From NCBI GenBank assembly GCA_964551925.1, contig CAZKFA010000033.1, forward strand, positions 1 through 20,011: a DNA stretch of 20,011 nucleotides, read 5' to 3'. Shown here piece after piece: positions 13,169-19,560 of this stretch; within the stretch, counting starts at the first letter, position 1; each line of letters opens with the position of its first letter. The stretch is from CAZKFA01 sp964551925. GTDB taxonomy: Bacteria; Cyanobacteriota; Vampirovibrionia; LMEP-6097. A program made the translations under genes and the position numbers. The notes beneath the pieces were generated by a model. That model was not told the origin of the DNA. It was given only the letters and a program-made list of their open reading frames with translations, and did no database searches.

Positions 13169-14705
13169 GTTTAGCCAATCTCTGGAAGATCCCTGCTGGA
13201 TTAACAGCGATAGAGACCCCCTGTAATTTATAAGACTCTAATTTATCGAAAGCAAAAGTATTAGTCAAGATATTTTTCTCGCTCACTACAAAGCCAATGT
13301 TAGTAAGGATTTGCTTTGACATCTTAGGACAAATTGGCGCCAAATAGAAGGCTGCATGCAGGCAAGCAGTAAGTGCCGTAAGCAAAGATTGAGCAGCATT
13401 GTTATATTCAACAGAATCTTTTTCTACAGCTTTAAGCACTTTCCATGGTTCGACAGTATTGATATAAACATTTGCTTGATCTAAAACTTTAAACAATCTA
13501 TCCAAAGCACTGTATGGATCTAACTTATCAATATCATTAAGAAATTCTCGTTGAAGATTAGCCAAAGCCTGTTGTAGATTAGCTTCACAAGCAACGTCAG
13601 GAACCTTAGAGTCAAAATATTTTTCGATCAACTTTAAAGTACGGCTCAATAAATTGCCAAGATTATTAGCAAGATCAGAATTCAATCGCTGAATAAAAGC
13701 ATCATCAGTATAATCACCATCTCGACCAAAAACCAAATCTCTCAAAAAATAAAACTTGACCGCCTCAGCACCATAGTCATTGACCAACTGCACAGGATCA
13801 ATAATATTACCAAGGCTCTTACCCATCTTCATTCCATCTTTCGTCAAAAACCCATGACCAAAGACTTTGGATGGAATTGGATAGCCTGCTGAGATCAACA
13901 TCGCAGGCCAGTACACCGCATGAAAACGCAAAATATCCTTACCAATGATATGAACTATCTTAGTGTCTTTATTCCAAATCTTCTCAATATCAGTTCCCAA
14001 GCCAGATAGATAGCCAAGCAAGGCATCAAACCAAACATAAATCTTCTGACCTTCTTGATCACCAGGAACTGGGATACCCCAATTCAAACCAACACGAGAA
14101 ATCGGAAAATCCTTCAACCCTTCTTTAATCCAGCCCAAAACCTCATTGCGACGGTATTCTGGACAAATGAAATCCGGATTAGCTTCAATAATTTGCTTCA
14201 ACTTCTCTTGATATTTAGACAGGCGGAAAAAATAATTTTTCTGAGCATAGTTCTGCACTGCAGTCTTGTGAGTTGGACATAACTTGCCATCAACAAGATC
14301 CTTCTCTAACCAAAAATCCTCACAACTCACACAATATAAACCATGGTACTCACCTTCATAGATATCACCATTAGCCTGCACCTTCTCAAAAAACTCTGTC
14401 ACAAATTTATAATGATCAGAATCACTAGTACGTCTAAAAAAATCATAGTCAATCTCTAAAAGTTGCCATAATTTCTTAAATTCTGCTGCAATATAATCAC
14501 AATGCTCTTTAGGAGAACGATTATTATCAGAGGCAGCCTTCTCAATTTTCTGCCCATGCTCATCAGTACCAGTCAAGAAGCTGACTTCAAGACCTCTCTG
14601 CAACATGTGCCCCGCAAAGAAATCAGCAGCTATAGTTGGGTAAGCACTACCTATATGAGGCAAGTCATTGACATAAAATAAGGGAGTAGTAATATAAAAT
14701 TGCAA
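13149..14705 (-). CDS. metG: methionyl-tRNA synthetase
   Basis: Charges tRNA-Met. Class I signature HIGS at residues 17-20 and KMGKS at 293-297 (a Ser-to-Gly variant of KMSKS). Zinc site Cys125, Cys128, Cys143 and His146. 518 aa, without the C-terminal dimerisation/tRNA-binding domain found in some MetG. The start is TTG at 14703-14705: the protein then begins MQFYITTPLFYVND, exactly where MetG proteins start, and no ATG or GTG lies nearby in frame. There is no obvious ribosome binding site; the upstream 73-aa gene ends five bases before, so translation may depend on re-initiation. kdtA overlaps its last 20 bases. Confidence 0.96.
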   Translation of the reverse strand: MQFYITTPLFYVNDLPHIGSAYPTIAADFFAGHMLQRGLEVSFLTGTDEHGQKIEKAASDNNRSPKEHCDYIAAEFKKLWQLLEIDYDFFRRTSDSDHYKFVTEFFEKVQANGDIYEGEYHGLYCVSCEDFWLEKDLVDGKLCPTHKTAVQNYAQKNYFFRLSKYQEKLKQIIEANPDFICPEYRRNEVLGWIKEGLKDFPISRVGLNWGIPVPGDQEGQKIYVWFDALLGYLSGLGTDIEKIWNKDTKIVHIIGKDILRFHAVYWPAMLISAGYPIPSKVFGHGFLTKDGMKMGKSLGNIIDPVQLVNDYGAEAVKFYFLRDLVFGRDGDYTDDAFIQRLNSDLANNLGNLLSRTLKLIEKYFDSKVPDVACEANLQQALANLQREFLNDIDKLDPYSALDRLFKVLDQANVYINTVEPWKVLKAVEKDSVEYNNAAQSLLTALTACLHAAFYLAPICPKMSKQILTNIGFVVSEKNILTNTFAFDKLESYKLQGVSIAVNPAGIFQRLAKHDLKLV

Positions 14706-14710
14706 AAGAA

Positions 14711-14932
14711 CTAAAGCAACCCAGCTCCACTCTGATAATATTCAGTAAATTTAGCTTTAATAGCTTGCCTATCAGAATCATTCTTTGCTCTCTGTAGAGC
14801 CCAACGAATCGCAGTATCTGGTTTAACATTCTTAGTGGCACAGAATTTTTTCAGCACCGCATCAAATTCTTCTGGCTTAGCAAAAGCCAAATTATCCAAA
14901 TCCCCACCTAATTCCATTCCTCTTGAACCCAT
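14711..14932 (-). CDS. small protein of unknown function heading the metG operon
   Basis: 73 residues, not recognised. No signal peptide. The sequence is mostly helical-looking and charged (DAVLKKFCATKNVKPDTAIRWALQ; AKNDSDRQAIKAKFTEYY), and resembles a small single-domain cytoplasmic protein. The extended -10 TGT-TAGAAT ends nine bases before ATG 14930-14932, predicting a leader of only a few bases. The next gene, metG, begins five bases after its stop and lacks a ribosome binding site, so this ORF may serve as the ribosome entry for metG. Coding status is supported by this arrangement rather than by homology. Confidence 0.65.
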   Translation of the reverse strand: MGSRGMELGGDLDNLAFAKPEEFDAVLKKFCATKNVKPDTAIRWALQRAKNDSDRQAIKAKFTEYYQSGAGLL

Positions 14933-14941
14933 AATAGCTAA

Positions 14942-14950
14942 ATTCTAACA
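14942..14950 (-). promoter_or_regulatory. extended -10 for the 73-aa gene-metG-kdtA unit
   Basis: TGT-TAGAAT on the minus strand, ending nine bases before the start codon, directly downstream of the rplL terminator. No clear -35; the poly-A/T of the terminator occupies part of that position. Confidence 0.55.
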
Positions 14951-14958
14951 CGCAAAAA

Positions 14959-14985
14959 AAAAGCCCCCTTATTCAGGGGGCTTTT
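14959..14985 (-). terminator. rho-independent terminator of rplJ-rplL
   Basis: On the minus strand AAAAGCCCCCT and AGGGGGCTTTT form a GC-rich stem around a short loop, followed by a run of T. It separates rplL from the metG unit. Confidence 0.93.
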
Positions 14986-14998
14986 CTATCATTCGATA

Positions 14999-15367
14999 TT
15001 ATTTTAAAGTTGCAGTCGCGCCAGCTTCTTCAAGTTGTTTCTTGATTTTTTCAGCTTCGTCCTTAGCCACGCCTTCTTTAAGAAGTTTTGGTGCAGCTTC
15101 AACTAAATCTTTAGCTTCTTTCAAGCCAAGACCAGTGATTTCACGAACTACTTTAATAACGCCAATTTTTGCAGCACCTGCTGAAGTTAATTCAACATCA
15201 AATGCCGTCTTCTCAGCAGCAACCTCTGCAGCAGCGCCAGCACCACCTCCACCGCCACCGGTTGCAGCAGTAATGCCGAACTTTTCTTCCATTGCAGTTT
15301 TTAGTTCAGCAGCTTCTAACACTGTCAAACCACTAATTGTCTCTAATACGTCTAGTACTTTACTCAT
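14999..15367 (-). CDS. rplL: 50S ribosomal protein L7/L12
   Basis: Stalk protein that recruits translation GTPases. N-terminal dimerisation helices (VLDVLETISGLTVLEAAELKTAME), a flexible Ala/Gly-rich hinge (about residues 36-50, GGGGGGAGAAAE), and the C-terminal globular domain with KIGVIKVVREITGLGLKEAKDLVE and the ending EEAGATATLK. 122 aa is typical. AAGGAG seven bases upstream of the ATG lies inside the end of rplJ; only two bases separate the genes, so they are coupled. A terminator follows, and rpoB does not. Confidence 0.98.
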   Translation of the reverse strand: MSKVLDVLETISGLTVLEAAELKTAMEEKFGITAATGGGGGGAGAAAEVAAEKTAFDVELTSAGAAKIGVIKVVREITGLGLKEAKDLVEAAPKLLKEGVAKDEAEKIKKQLEEAGATATLK

Positions 15368-15369
15368 AA

Positions 15370-15933
15370 TTATTCTCCTTCCTTCTCCTTGTCGCTTGAA
15401 GCTTCCACTGGGGATGCGACAATAAAATCTTTTAGCAACGCGTCTTTCGCTTCTTTTTCACCCAATTCTTTGAGGATGTAAGCAATCATTGATGCTGGTT
15501 GTACTAACATGCCAGCAATCTGGCTCAATAAAATCTCTCTACTTGGCAATCCAGCTATCTTGGTTGCTTTAGCTGCATCTAACAACTCACCATCTAAATA
15601 GGCTGAGTTAATAGCTACTTTTTCATCATTAGCAGCACCAAAAAGCTTGATCTTACCAGCTGGTGCAACTTGATCTTCGTAACAGAATAATAAGGCAATT
15701 GGCCCTTTAAGTTCTTTTGTTAAATCTGCGTAAGGCGTTCCCTCAGCAGCTTTGCGGAACAAAGTATTCTTTGCAACTTTGAATTCAGCATTAAGAGGTC
15801 TAATATTATTTCTTAATTCGGTAATCTGAGCAACACTAAGTCCAAGTTGCTTGGTAGTAAACACAGCCTTTGCTTTAGCAAATTTGCCTTGTAATTCTAC
15901 TATTGTTTCTTCTTTTTGATTCTTTGTGACCAT
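15370..15933 (-). CDS. rplJ: 50S ribosomal protein L10
   Basis: Base of the L7/L12 stalk, binding 23S rRNA and L12 dimers. The N-terminal RNA-binding domain (LSVAQITELRNNIRPLNAEFKVAKNTLFRKA) and GPIALLF are characteristic. The C-terminal helix (SREILLSQIAGMLVQPASMIAYILKEL) precedes an acidic, Lys/Glu tail (SSDKEKEGE). 187 aa is within the family range. ATG has TAGGG five bases upstream. The promoter is close, leaving a leader of only about 25-30 bases, too short for the classical L10 autoregulatory leader. rplK and rplA are not upstream; a divergent unknown gene is. Confidence 0.97.
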   Translation of the reverse strand: MVTKNQKEETIVELQGKFAKAKAVFTTKQLGLSVAQITELRNNIRPLNAEFKVAKNTLFRKAAEGTPYADLTKELKGPIALLFCYEDQVAPAGKIKLFGAANDEKVAINSAYLDGELLDAAKATKIAGLPSREILLSQIAGMLVQPASMIAYILKELGEKEAKDALLKDFIVASPVEASSDKEKEGE

Positions 15934-15967
15934 ATTAACCCTAGGCTTCTAAACCCAATAGCCCAAG

Positions 15968-15976
15968 ATTATAGCA
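15968..15976 (-). promoter_or_regulatory. extended -10 of rplJ-rplL
   Basis: TGC-TATAAT on the minus strand, a perfect hexamer with TGN extension. Start of transcription would be near 15961, with a leader of about 27 bases that carries the TAGGG ribosome binding site. Confidence 0.7.
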
Positions 15977-16022
15977 CTCAGAATATTGAGTAATGCTTAA
16001 AATTTGCGGAAATTCCTGCCAC

Positions 16023-16052
16023 TTGCAAATAATGGGATACTCATTGTATAAT
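16023..16052 (+). promoter_or_regulatory. promoter of the 522-aa unknown gene
   Basis: TTGCAA (16023-16028), 18-base spacer, TATAAT (16047-16052). The hexamer ends 14 bases before ATG 16067, so the leader is only about 7-8 bases and has no ribosome binding site. Confidence 0.6.
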
Positions 16053-16066
16053 AATGTATTGACTCT

Positions 16067-17635
16067 ATGGGATTATTTAAAACAGCTAAAACATCACCGT
16101 CACCTGAAACAGTAGCCACTGCACGCCCAAAGGCCACTCCAAAGGCAAAACCAGAAACAACTACAGATGACGAAGAGCCTAAAACTGCGTCACGAGCAGA
16201 TTTAGAGAATTTGAGTCGCGCAGTAAAAAAGAAAGAAACTACAGTATCAGAAAAAATTGAAGCACAAGAATTTAGCCCTGTAACACTTGAAGATAAAAAA
16301 CTTAATGACAATGTTAAAAAGATTTTAGAACAATACAGTATTGGTAGCACCCAATGGGACAAAGCAGTGATTGGCGACAAAGCTCACGGTGAACCGCTTA
16401 TAGTTGTTTGTCGAGGTGAAGCTGCTCTTAGCAATTTATTTGGTGGCAAAACTGGTTTCAGCAGAACTCTATATAAATTATTTGGCTGGGGAAGATTTTT
16501 TGGCGGACAGGATAAAACCCTCGGCGCAAAAAAATATACTGCGGCTTATAACGCCTCTCATGATCAATCCCCAGATGGCGTTGCTGGAGAGCCTTTAGGG
16601 CACTTAATGTCAGGACTCAAATCCAATCACTATCATACTATTATGATATTTGAAAAAGACGCAAAGACTGGTAAATATCAAGCTACGCCAAAAGCTGTTG
16701 GCATACTAGATTCATATCAATTGCTATTAGAACCTTTCTTGGAATTCAACCAAAAAGAAGGTGGCAAAGTGCTAGAAACAGCGAAGAAAGAATATGAGAA
16801 TTGTTTTGCGTTTGATAAATTAATTCCAATGCAAGAAGGGCTTCCACAAATCGATGATCTTTACCACAGCATGGCAGAAGGTTTGTCACATATGCAGGAA
16901 TACAGTTTATTGACCCTGCCACTTGCCTTACATAAAGAAGCTTCCGTAGATTCCGACGCACATAACTACAGTCAATTAGAATTATTTATCCCCGCACAAG
17001 CTAATAATGGTAGCTGGAAAGTACTTGGTGATAAATCTAAATTGCAAGATAAATGGTTCAAGACTAAAGAAGAACGCGAGGCTTTTGAAGCAAAGCTAGA
17101 AGATACTCCAACCGGTATCACGATAGTCAGACCATTAACAGACAAAAAGAAAGGTCTTCTACCTTCTCTAGGATTGACTTTGACAGCTTCGCAAATTTTT
17201 GCTGGATCAGAAGCGCGTATCACAGACGAGAAGGACAAAACTTTAATCGATACAGTAGCAAGAATTAACGCACAATTAATTCAAGACTACAACAAAGAAC
17301 ACGGACTCAAAACATCGAAAGACTCTCTGTTTGATTTAATGATCAAAGACTCTAATGAAGGTAAACATTTAGAAGTTGGTGAGACTCAACCTTGGTATAA
17401 ACGCGTATTTAACTGGGGTGGTGATACTGCAAAGGCACTTACTGAAAGCGATGCAACCGATGCTAATAAAGAGACTCCAATGGAATCCGAAGCTAAGCTT
17501 AATGAAGAAGAGCACGAAGCAGATTCAGCAGAAGCTCACGAAACAGAAGATACTGATGCAACAATAACTGCAGCTAACGAAGATGAGGAAGCACCGAAGA
17601 AGTCTTCAAGTCATAAGACCACAAATGCAGCTTAG
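16067..17635 (+). CDS. large protein of unknown function with low-complexity ends
   Basis: 522 residues, not recognised. No signal peptide or membrane segment. Residues 1-65 are low-complexity (Pro/Thr/Ala/Lys with acidic patches) and probably disordered. The core (about 70-450) is a mixed alpha/beta sequence. The last ~70 residues are strongly acidic and end in a Ser/Lys patch (KKSSSHKTTNAA). Within the core, NHYHTIMIFEKD (187-198) followed by ILDSYQ (213-218) is faintly like the His...Asp-Ser order of Ulp1/YopJ-type cysteine proteases. I find no following Gln and DCG-type Cys, so this is not an assignment. Expressed from its own promoter. Stop overlaps that of a gene remnant on the other strand (17632-17635). 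It could be a lineage-specific or secreted-without-signal protein. Confidence 0.75.
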   Translation: MGLFKTAKTSPSPETVATARPKATPKAKPETTTDDEEPKTASRADLENLSRAVKKKETTVSEKIEAQEFSPVTLEDKKLNDNVKKILEQYSIGSTQWDKAVIGDKAHGEPLIVVCRGEAALSNLFGGKTGFSRTLYKLFGWGRFFGGQDKTLGAKKYTAAYNASHDQSPDGVAGEPLGHLMSGLKSNHYHTIMIFEKDAKTGKYQATPKAVGILDSYQLLLEPFLEFNQKEGGKVLETAKKEYENCFAFDKLIPMQEGLPQIDDLYHSMAEGLSHMQEYSLLTLPLALHKEASVDSDAHNYSQLELFIPAQANNGSWKVLGDKSKLQDKWFKTKEEREAFEAKLEDTPTGITIVRPLTDKKKGLLPSLGLTLTASQIFAGSEARITDEKDKTLIDTVARINAQLIQDYNKEHGLKTSKDSLFDLMIKDSNEGKHLEVGETQPWYKRVFNWGGDTAKALTESDATDANKETPMESEAKLNEEEHEADSAEAHETEDTDATITAANEDEEAPKKSSSHKTTNAA

Positions 17636-17787
17636 GTAGTAGATGCTTTCCTTGTTTTAGGCGATTTCACAGCCTCAGCTAAGACTGGCTTAGTCACAAA
17701 ACTTAATCTAGAAGTCTCAATGTCATAATCCACGAGGATTGAACTATCTGCTTTAGAATTATCGACTGCAAATGGGGGCAATGCAAT
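17632..17787 (-). pseudogene. C-terminal remnant of an unknown gene
   Basis: An open frame of 51 codons before the stop reads like real protein (PPFAVDNSKADSSILVDYD, then ETSRLSFVTKPVLAEAV and a Lys/Thr tail KSPKTRKASTT). An in-frame stop at 17788-17790 closes it upstream. The only start codon is TTG at 17779-17781 with no ribosome binding site or promoter. Its TAA overlaps the TAG of the 522-aa gene by four bases, the same geometry as three intact convergent pairs in this window. I infer the tail of a gene whose 5' part was deleted. The family is not recognised. Confidence 0.5.
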
Positions 17788-18029
17788 TTAAATTATTCTT
17801 AGATGATTATGGTCAAGAGTTCTTGCCACGAATCAAAACTTTATTCAATCGATTTACAGAATTCATTGGCACTAAACATTGGGCTGATCTAAGCTACACC
17901 CTCAAAAGCCAATCAGCGAGTGACGATAAAGAATCACCACAAGATTATAAAGAATTATTGAGATTAGCATTGAAAGATCCTAATCGAACAAATATTTTAG
18001 ATTGTCCAATAAAAGAGAGATTAGAATGA
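17772..18029 (+). CDS. 85-aa ORF, unknown, possibly a remnant
   Basis: The protein is charged and helical-looking (FLDDYGQEFLPRIKTLFNRFTEF; DYKELLRLALKDPNRTN); not recognised. Starts ATG 17772 or 17781, both without a usable ribosome binding site. It ends in an ATGA overlap (18026-18029) with the truncated phosphoesterase, typical of translationally coupled operon genes. It overlaps the opposing remnant only at its first bases, so the breakpoint of a deletion may lie around 17772-17790 and this may be the 3' part of a longer gene. Real coding sequence is likely; an intact gene is doubtful. Confidence 0.45.
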   Translation: MGAMQFKLFLDDYGQEFLPRIKTLFNRFTEFIGTKHWADLSYTLKSQSASDDKESPQDYKELLRLALKDPNRTNILDCPIKERLE

Positions 18030-18297
18030 AAATGAATAAAATATTAGCAACAACAGACATACATGGTAATTTTGGACGCATTCCCAAATTACACGCATTA
18101 ATGGATCAATTAAGCTCTGGTAAAGCAGAAAATTTGGACCACTCACAGATGCTCCGATCATAAGTCGCCAGATCACAGAGTCAGTTGCAGACTTGCTCAA
18201 AAAAGAACTTAGCAAGCATCCTACTGTAGACTTCAGCAAACTTAATCAACAAGGGGATTCTGTAATCAAGTGGTTATTGGATAGGAATTTAACATAA
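18026..18297 (+). pseudogene. metallophosphoesterase gene with internal deletion and frameshift
   Basis: From ATG 18026 the frame gives MKMNKILATTDIHGNFGRIPKL: the first metal-binding block (D-x-H-G) of calcineurin-like / 5'-nucleotidase-type phosphoesterases. It runs only ~37 sensible residues before drifting to a TAA at 18161-18163. A different frame then carries a protein-like tail from about 18134 (GPLTDAPIISRQITES, then VADLLKKELSKHPTVDFSKL and ending KWLLDRNLT) to TAA 18295-18297. Several hundred residues with the remaining metal ligands and catalytic His are missing, so the product cannot be active. The junction lies around 18125-18137. Confidence 0.7.
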
Positions 18298-18366
18298 ATG
18301 CGCTATATTTTATAAAAAACTTTATAATTTCCCGGAAAAACCTAATATTCTTTAGAAAAATTGCGG

Positions 18367-18372
18367 TATAAT
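18367..18372 (+). promoter_or_regulatory. -10 box of the ATPase gene, predicted leaderless
   Basis: TATAAT ends seven bases before ATG 18380, so transcription should start at or beside the start codon. No convincing -35 and no ribosome binding site. Confidence 0.5.
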
Positions 18373-18379
18373 AAGCTTA

Positions 18380-19549
18380 ATGTCTAAAATCAAGAGACTT
18401 CTGGATCTTCCAAAGAAGCACAGCTTTTTCCTTTTTGGGCCGCGAGCTATTGGTAAAAGCACTTTGATCAGAGAGGAACTTCCACTAAAAAATGCTCTCT
18501 ATTTTAATTTATTGAATCAAGATTTATTCATTCAATTTAGTGGAGATCCGCAAAAACTCAAATCAATAATCGAGTCTCGAAAGAAAAATATTACTCATAT
18601 CATTATTGATGAGATTCAGCTAGTCCCGTCACTTTTGAATGTAGTGCATCAAATTATGGATCTTGATCACTCTTTGTATTTTTGTTTGAGTGGTTCTAGC
18701 GCGCGCAAGCTCAAACGTGGTGGAGCCAATATGTTAGGAGGAAGAGCTTGGAATCTGAATTTGTATCCATTTACTCATCTTGAGCTTGGTAAAATATTTG
18801 ACTTGAACAGAGCTTTAGATATAGGGACTTTGCCACAGGCCTATTTGGCTGAGAGCCTTTCAGAAGCACGTAAGACGCTGAAGAGTTATGTCGGAATTTA
18901 TATAGAGGAAGAAATTAAAGCAGAAGCTCTTGTTCGGGATCTGCGTGGATTCATAAAGTTTCTTGAGATTAGTGCTAGCGATAATGGTAATGAACTTAAT
19001 TTCTCCAATATTGCACGTGAAACATTTAATAAGGCTCACGATATCAAAGAATTCTTTCAGATTTTGGAAGATACTTTATTAGGATTTTTTTTGTTACCTT
19101 ATACTAAATCTACTCGCAAGCTGGCTCGGCACCCAAAGTTTTATTTCTTTGATACTGGAGTCCAAAGAGCACTTGCTAATAAAATCTCATTAGAGTTAAG
19201 TCCAGGCAATAGTGACTACGGGAAGGCCTTTGAACACTGGCTTATCAAGGAAATAGTGCATTTAAATAACTATTTTGATACAGATTATAAATTTTCTTTT
19301 TATAGAACACATCACGGGGCAGAAGTAGATTTGATTGTTGAGACACCAAGGGACCAGGTCTATGCCATTGAGATCAAATCTTCTACAAGAATCAGCTCTA
19401 GAGATTTGAATGGACTGAAATCATTTGCAGAAATTTGCCCTCAAGCCAAGTTACTTTGTGCAACAACCCATGAGCATTGTTACCAGCAGGATTCAATTCT
19501 TGTTTATCCATGGTCTGAAATTATAAAATTGTTATACCCAAAAACTTAA
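18380..19549 (+). CDS. AAA ATPase with DUF4143-type C-terminal domain
   Basis: 389 residues. Walker A GPRAIGKST at 20-28, Walker B HIIIDEIQ at 73-80, and a sensor-like SGSSARKLK at about 104-112: the AAA_14 pattern. The C-terminal region has the DUF4143 layout, including FFDTGVQRAL (~256-265), GKAFEHWLIKEI and a closing AEVDLIVE...AIEIKSS (about 314-335), whose D-(x)n-E-x-K spacing resembles a PD-(D/E)xK nuclease fold. Proteins of this family are widespread, often in several copies per genome and on accessory DNA, and their function is poorly defined; roles in DNA metabolism or toxin-antitoxin-like behaviour have been suggested. Length is normal, no frameshift. It lies directly after a block of gene remnants and converges with lptB at an 11-bp gap. 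Confidence 0.88.
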   Translation: MSKIKRLLDLPKKHSFFLFGPRAIGKSTLIREELPLKNALYFNLLNQDLFIQFSGDPQKLKSIIESRKKNITHIIIDEIQLVPSLLNVVHQIMDLDHSLYFCLSGSSARKLKRGGANMLGGRAWNLNLYPFTHLELGKIFDLNRALDIGTLPQAYLAESLSEARKTLKSYVGIYIEEEIKAEALVRDLRGFIKFLEISASDNGNELNFSNIARETFNKAHDIKEFFQILEDTLLGFFLLPYTKSTRKLARHPKFYFFDTGVQRALANKISLELSPGNSDYGKAFEHWLIKEIVHLNNYFDTDYKFSFYRTHHGAEVDLIVETPRDQVYAIEIKSSTRISSRDLNGLKSFAEICPQAKLLCATTHEHCYQQDSILVYPWSEIIKLLYPKT

Positions 19550-19560
19550 GCGAGGCGTCA

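Noticed and set aside
15042..15425. 127-aa plus-strand open frame opposite rplL/rplJ
   Set aside because: Antisense shadow of ribosomal protein genes; Ala/Pro/Ser-rich because of the L12 hinge.
18021..18239. 72-aa minus-strand open frame across the phosphoesterase remnant
   Set aside because: The opposite strand carries recognisable phosphoesterase sequence; no start signal for this frame.
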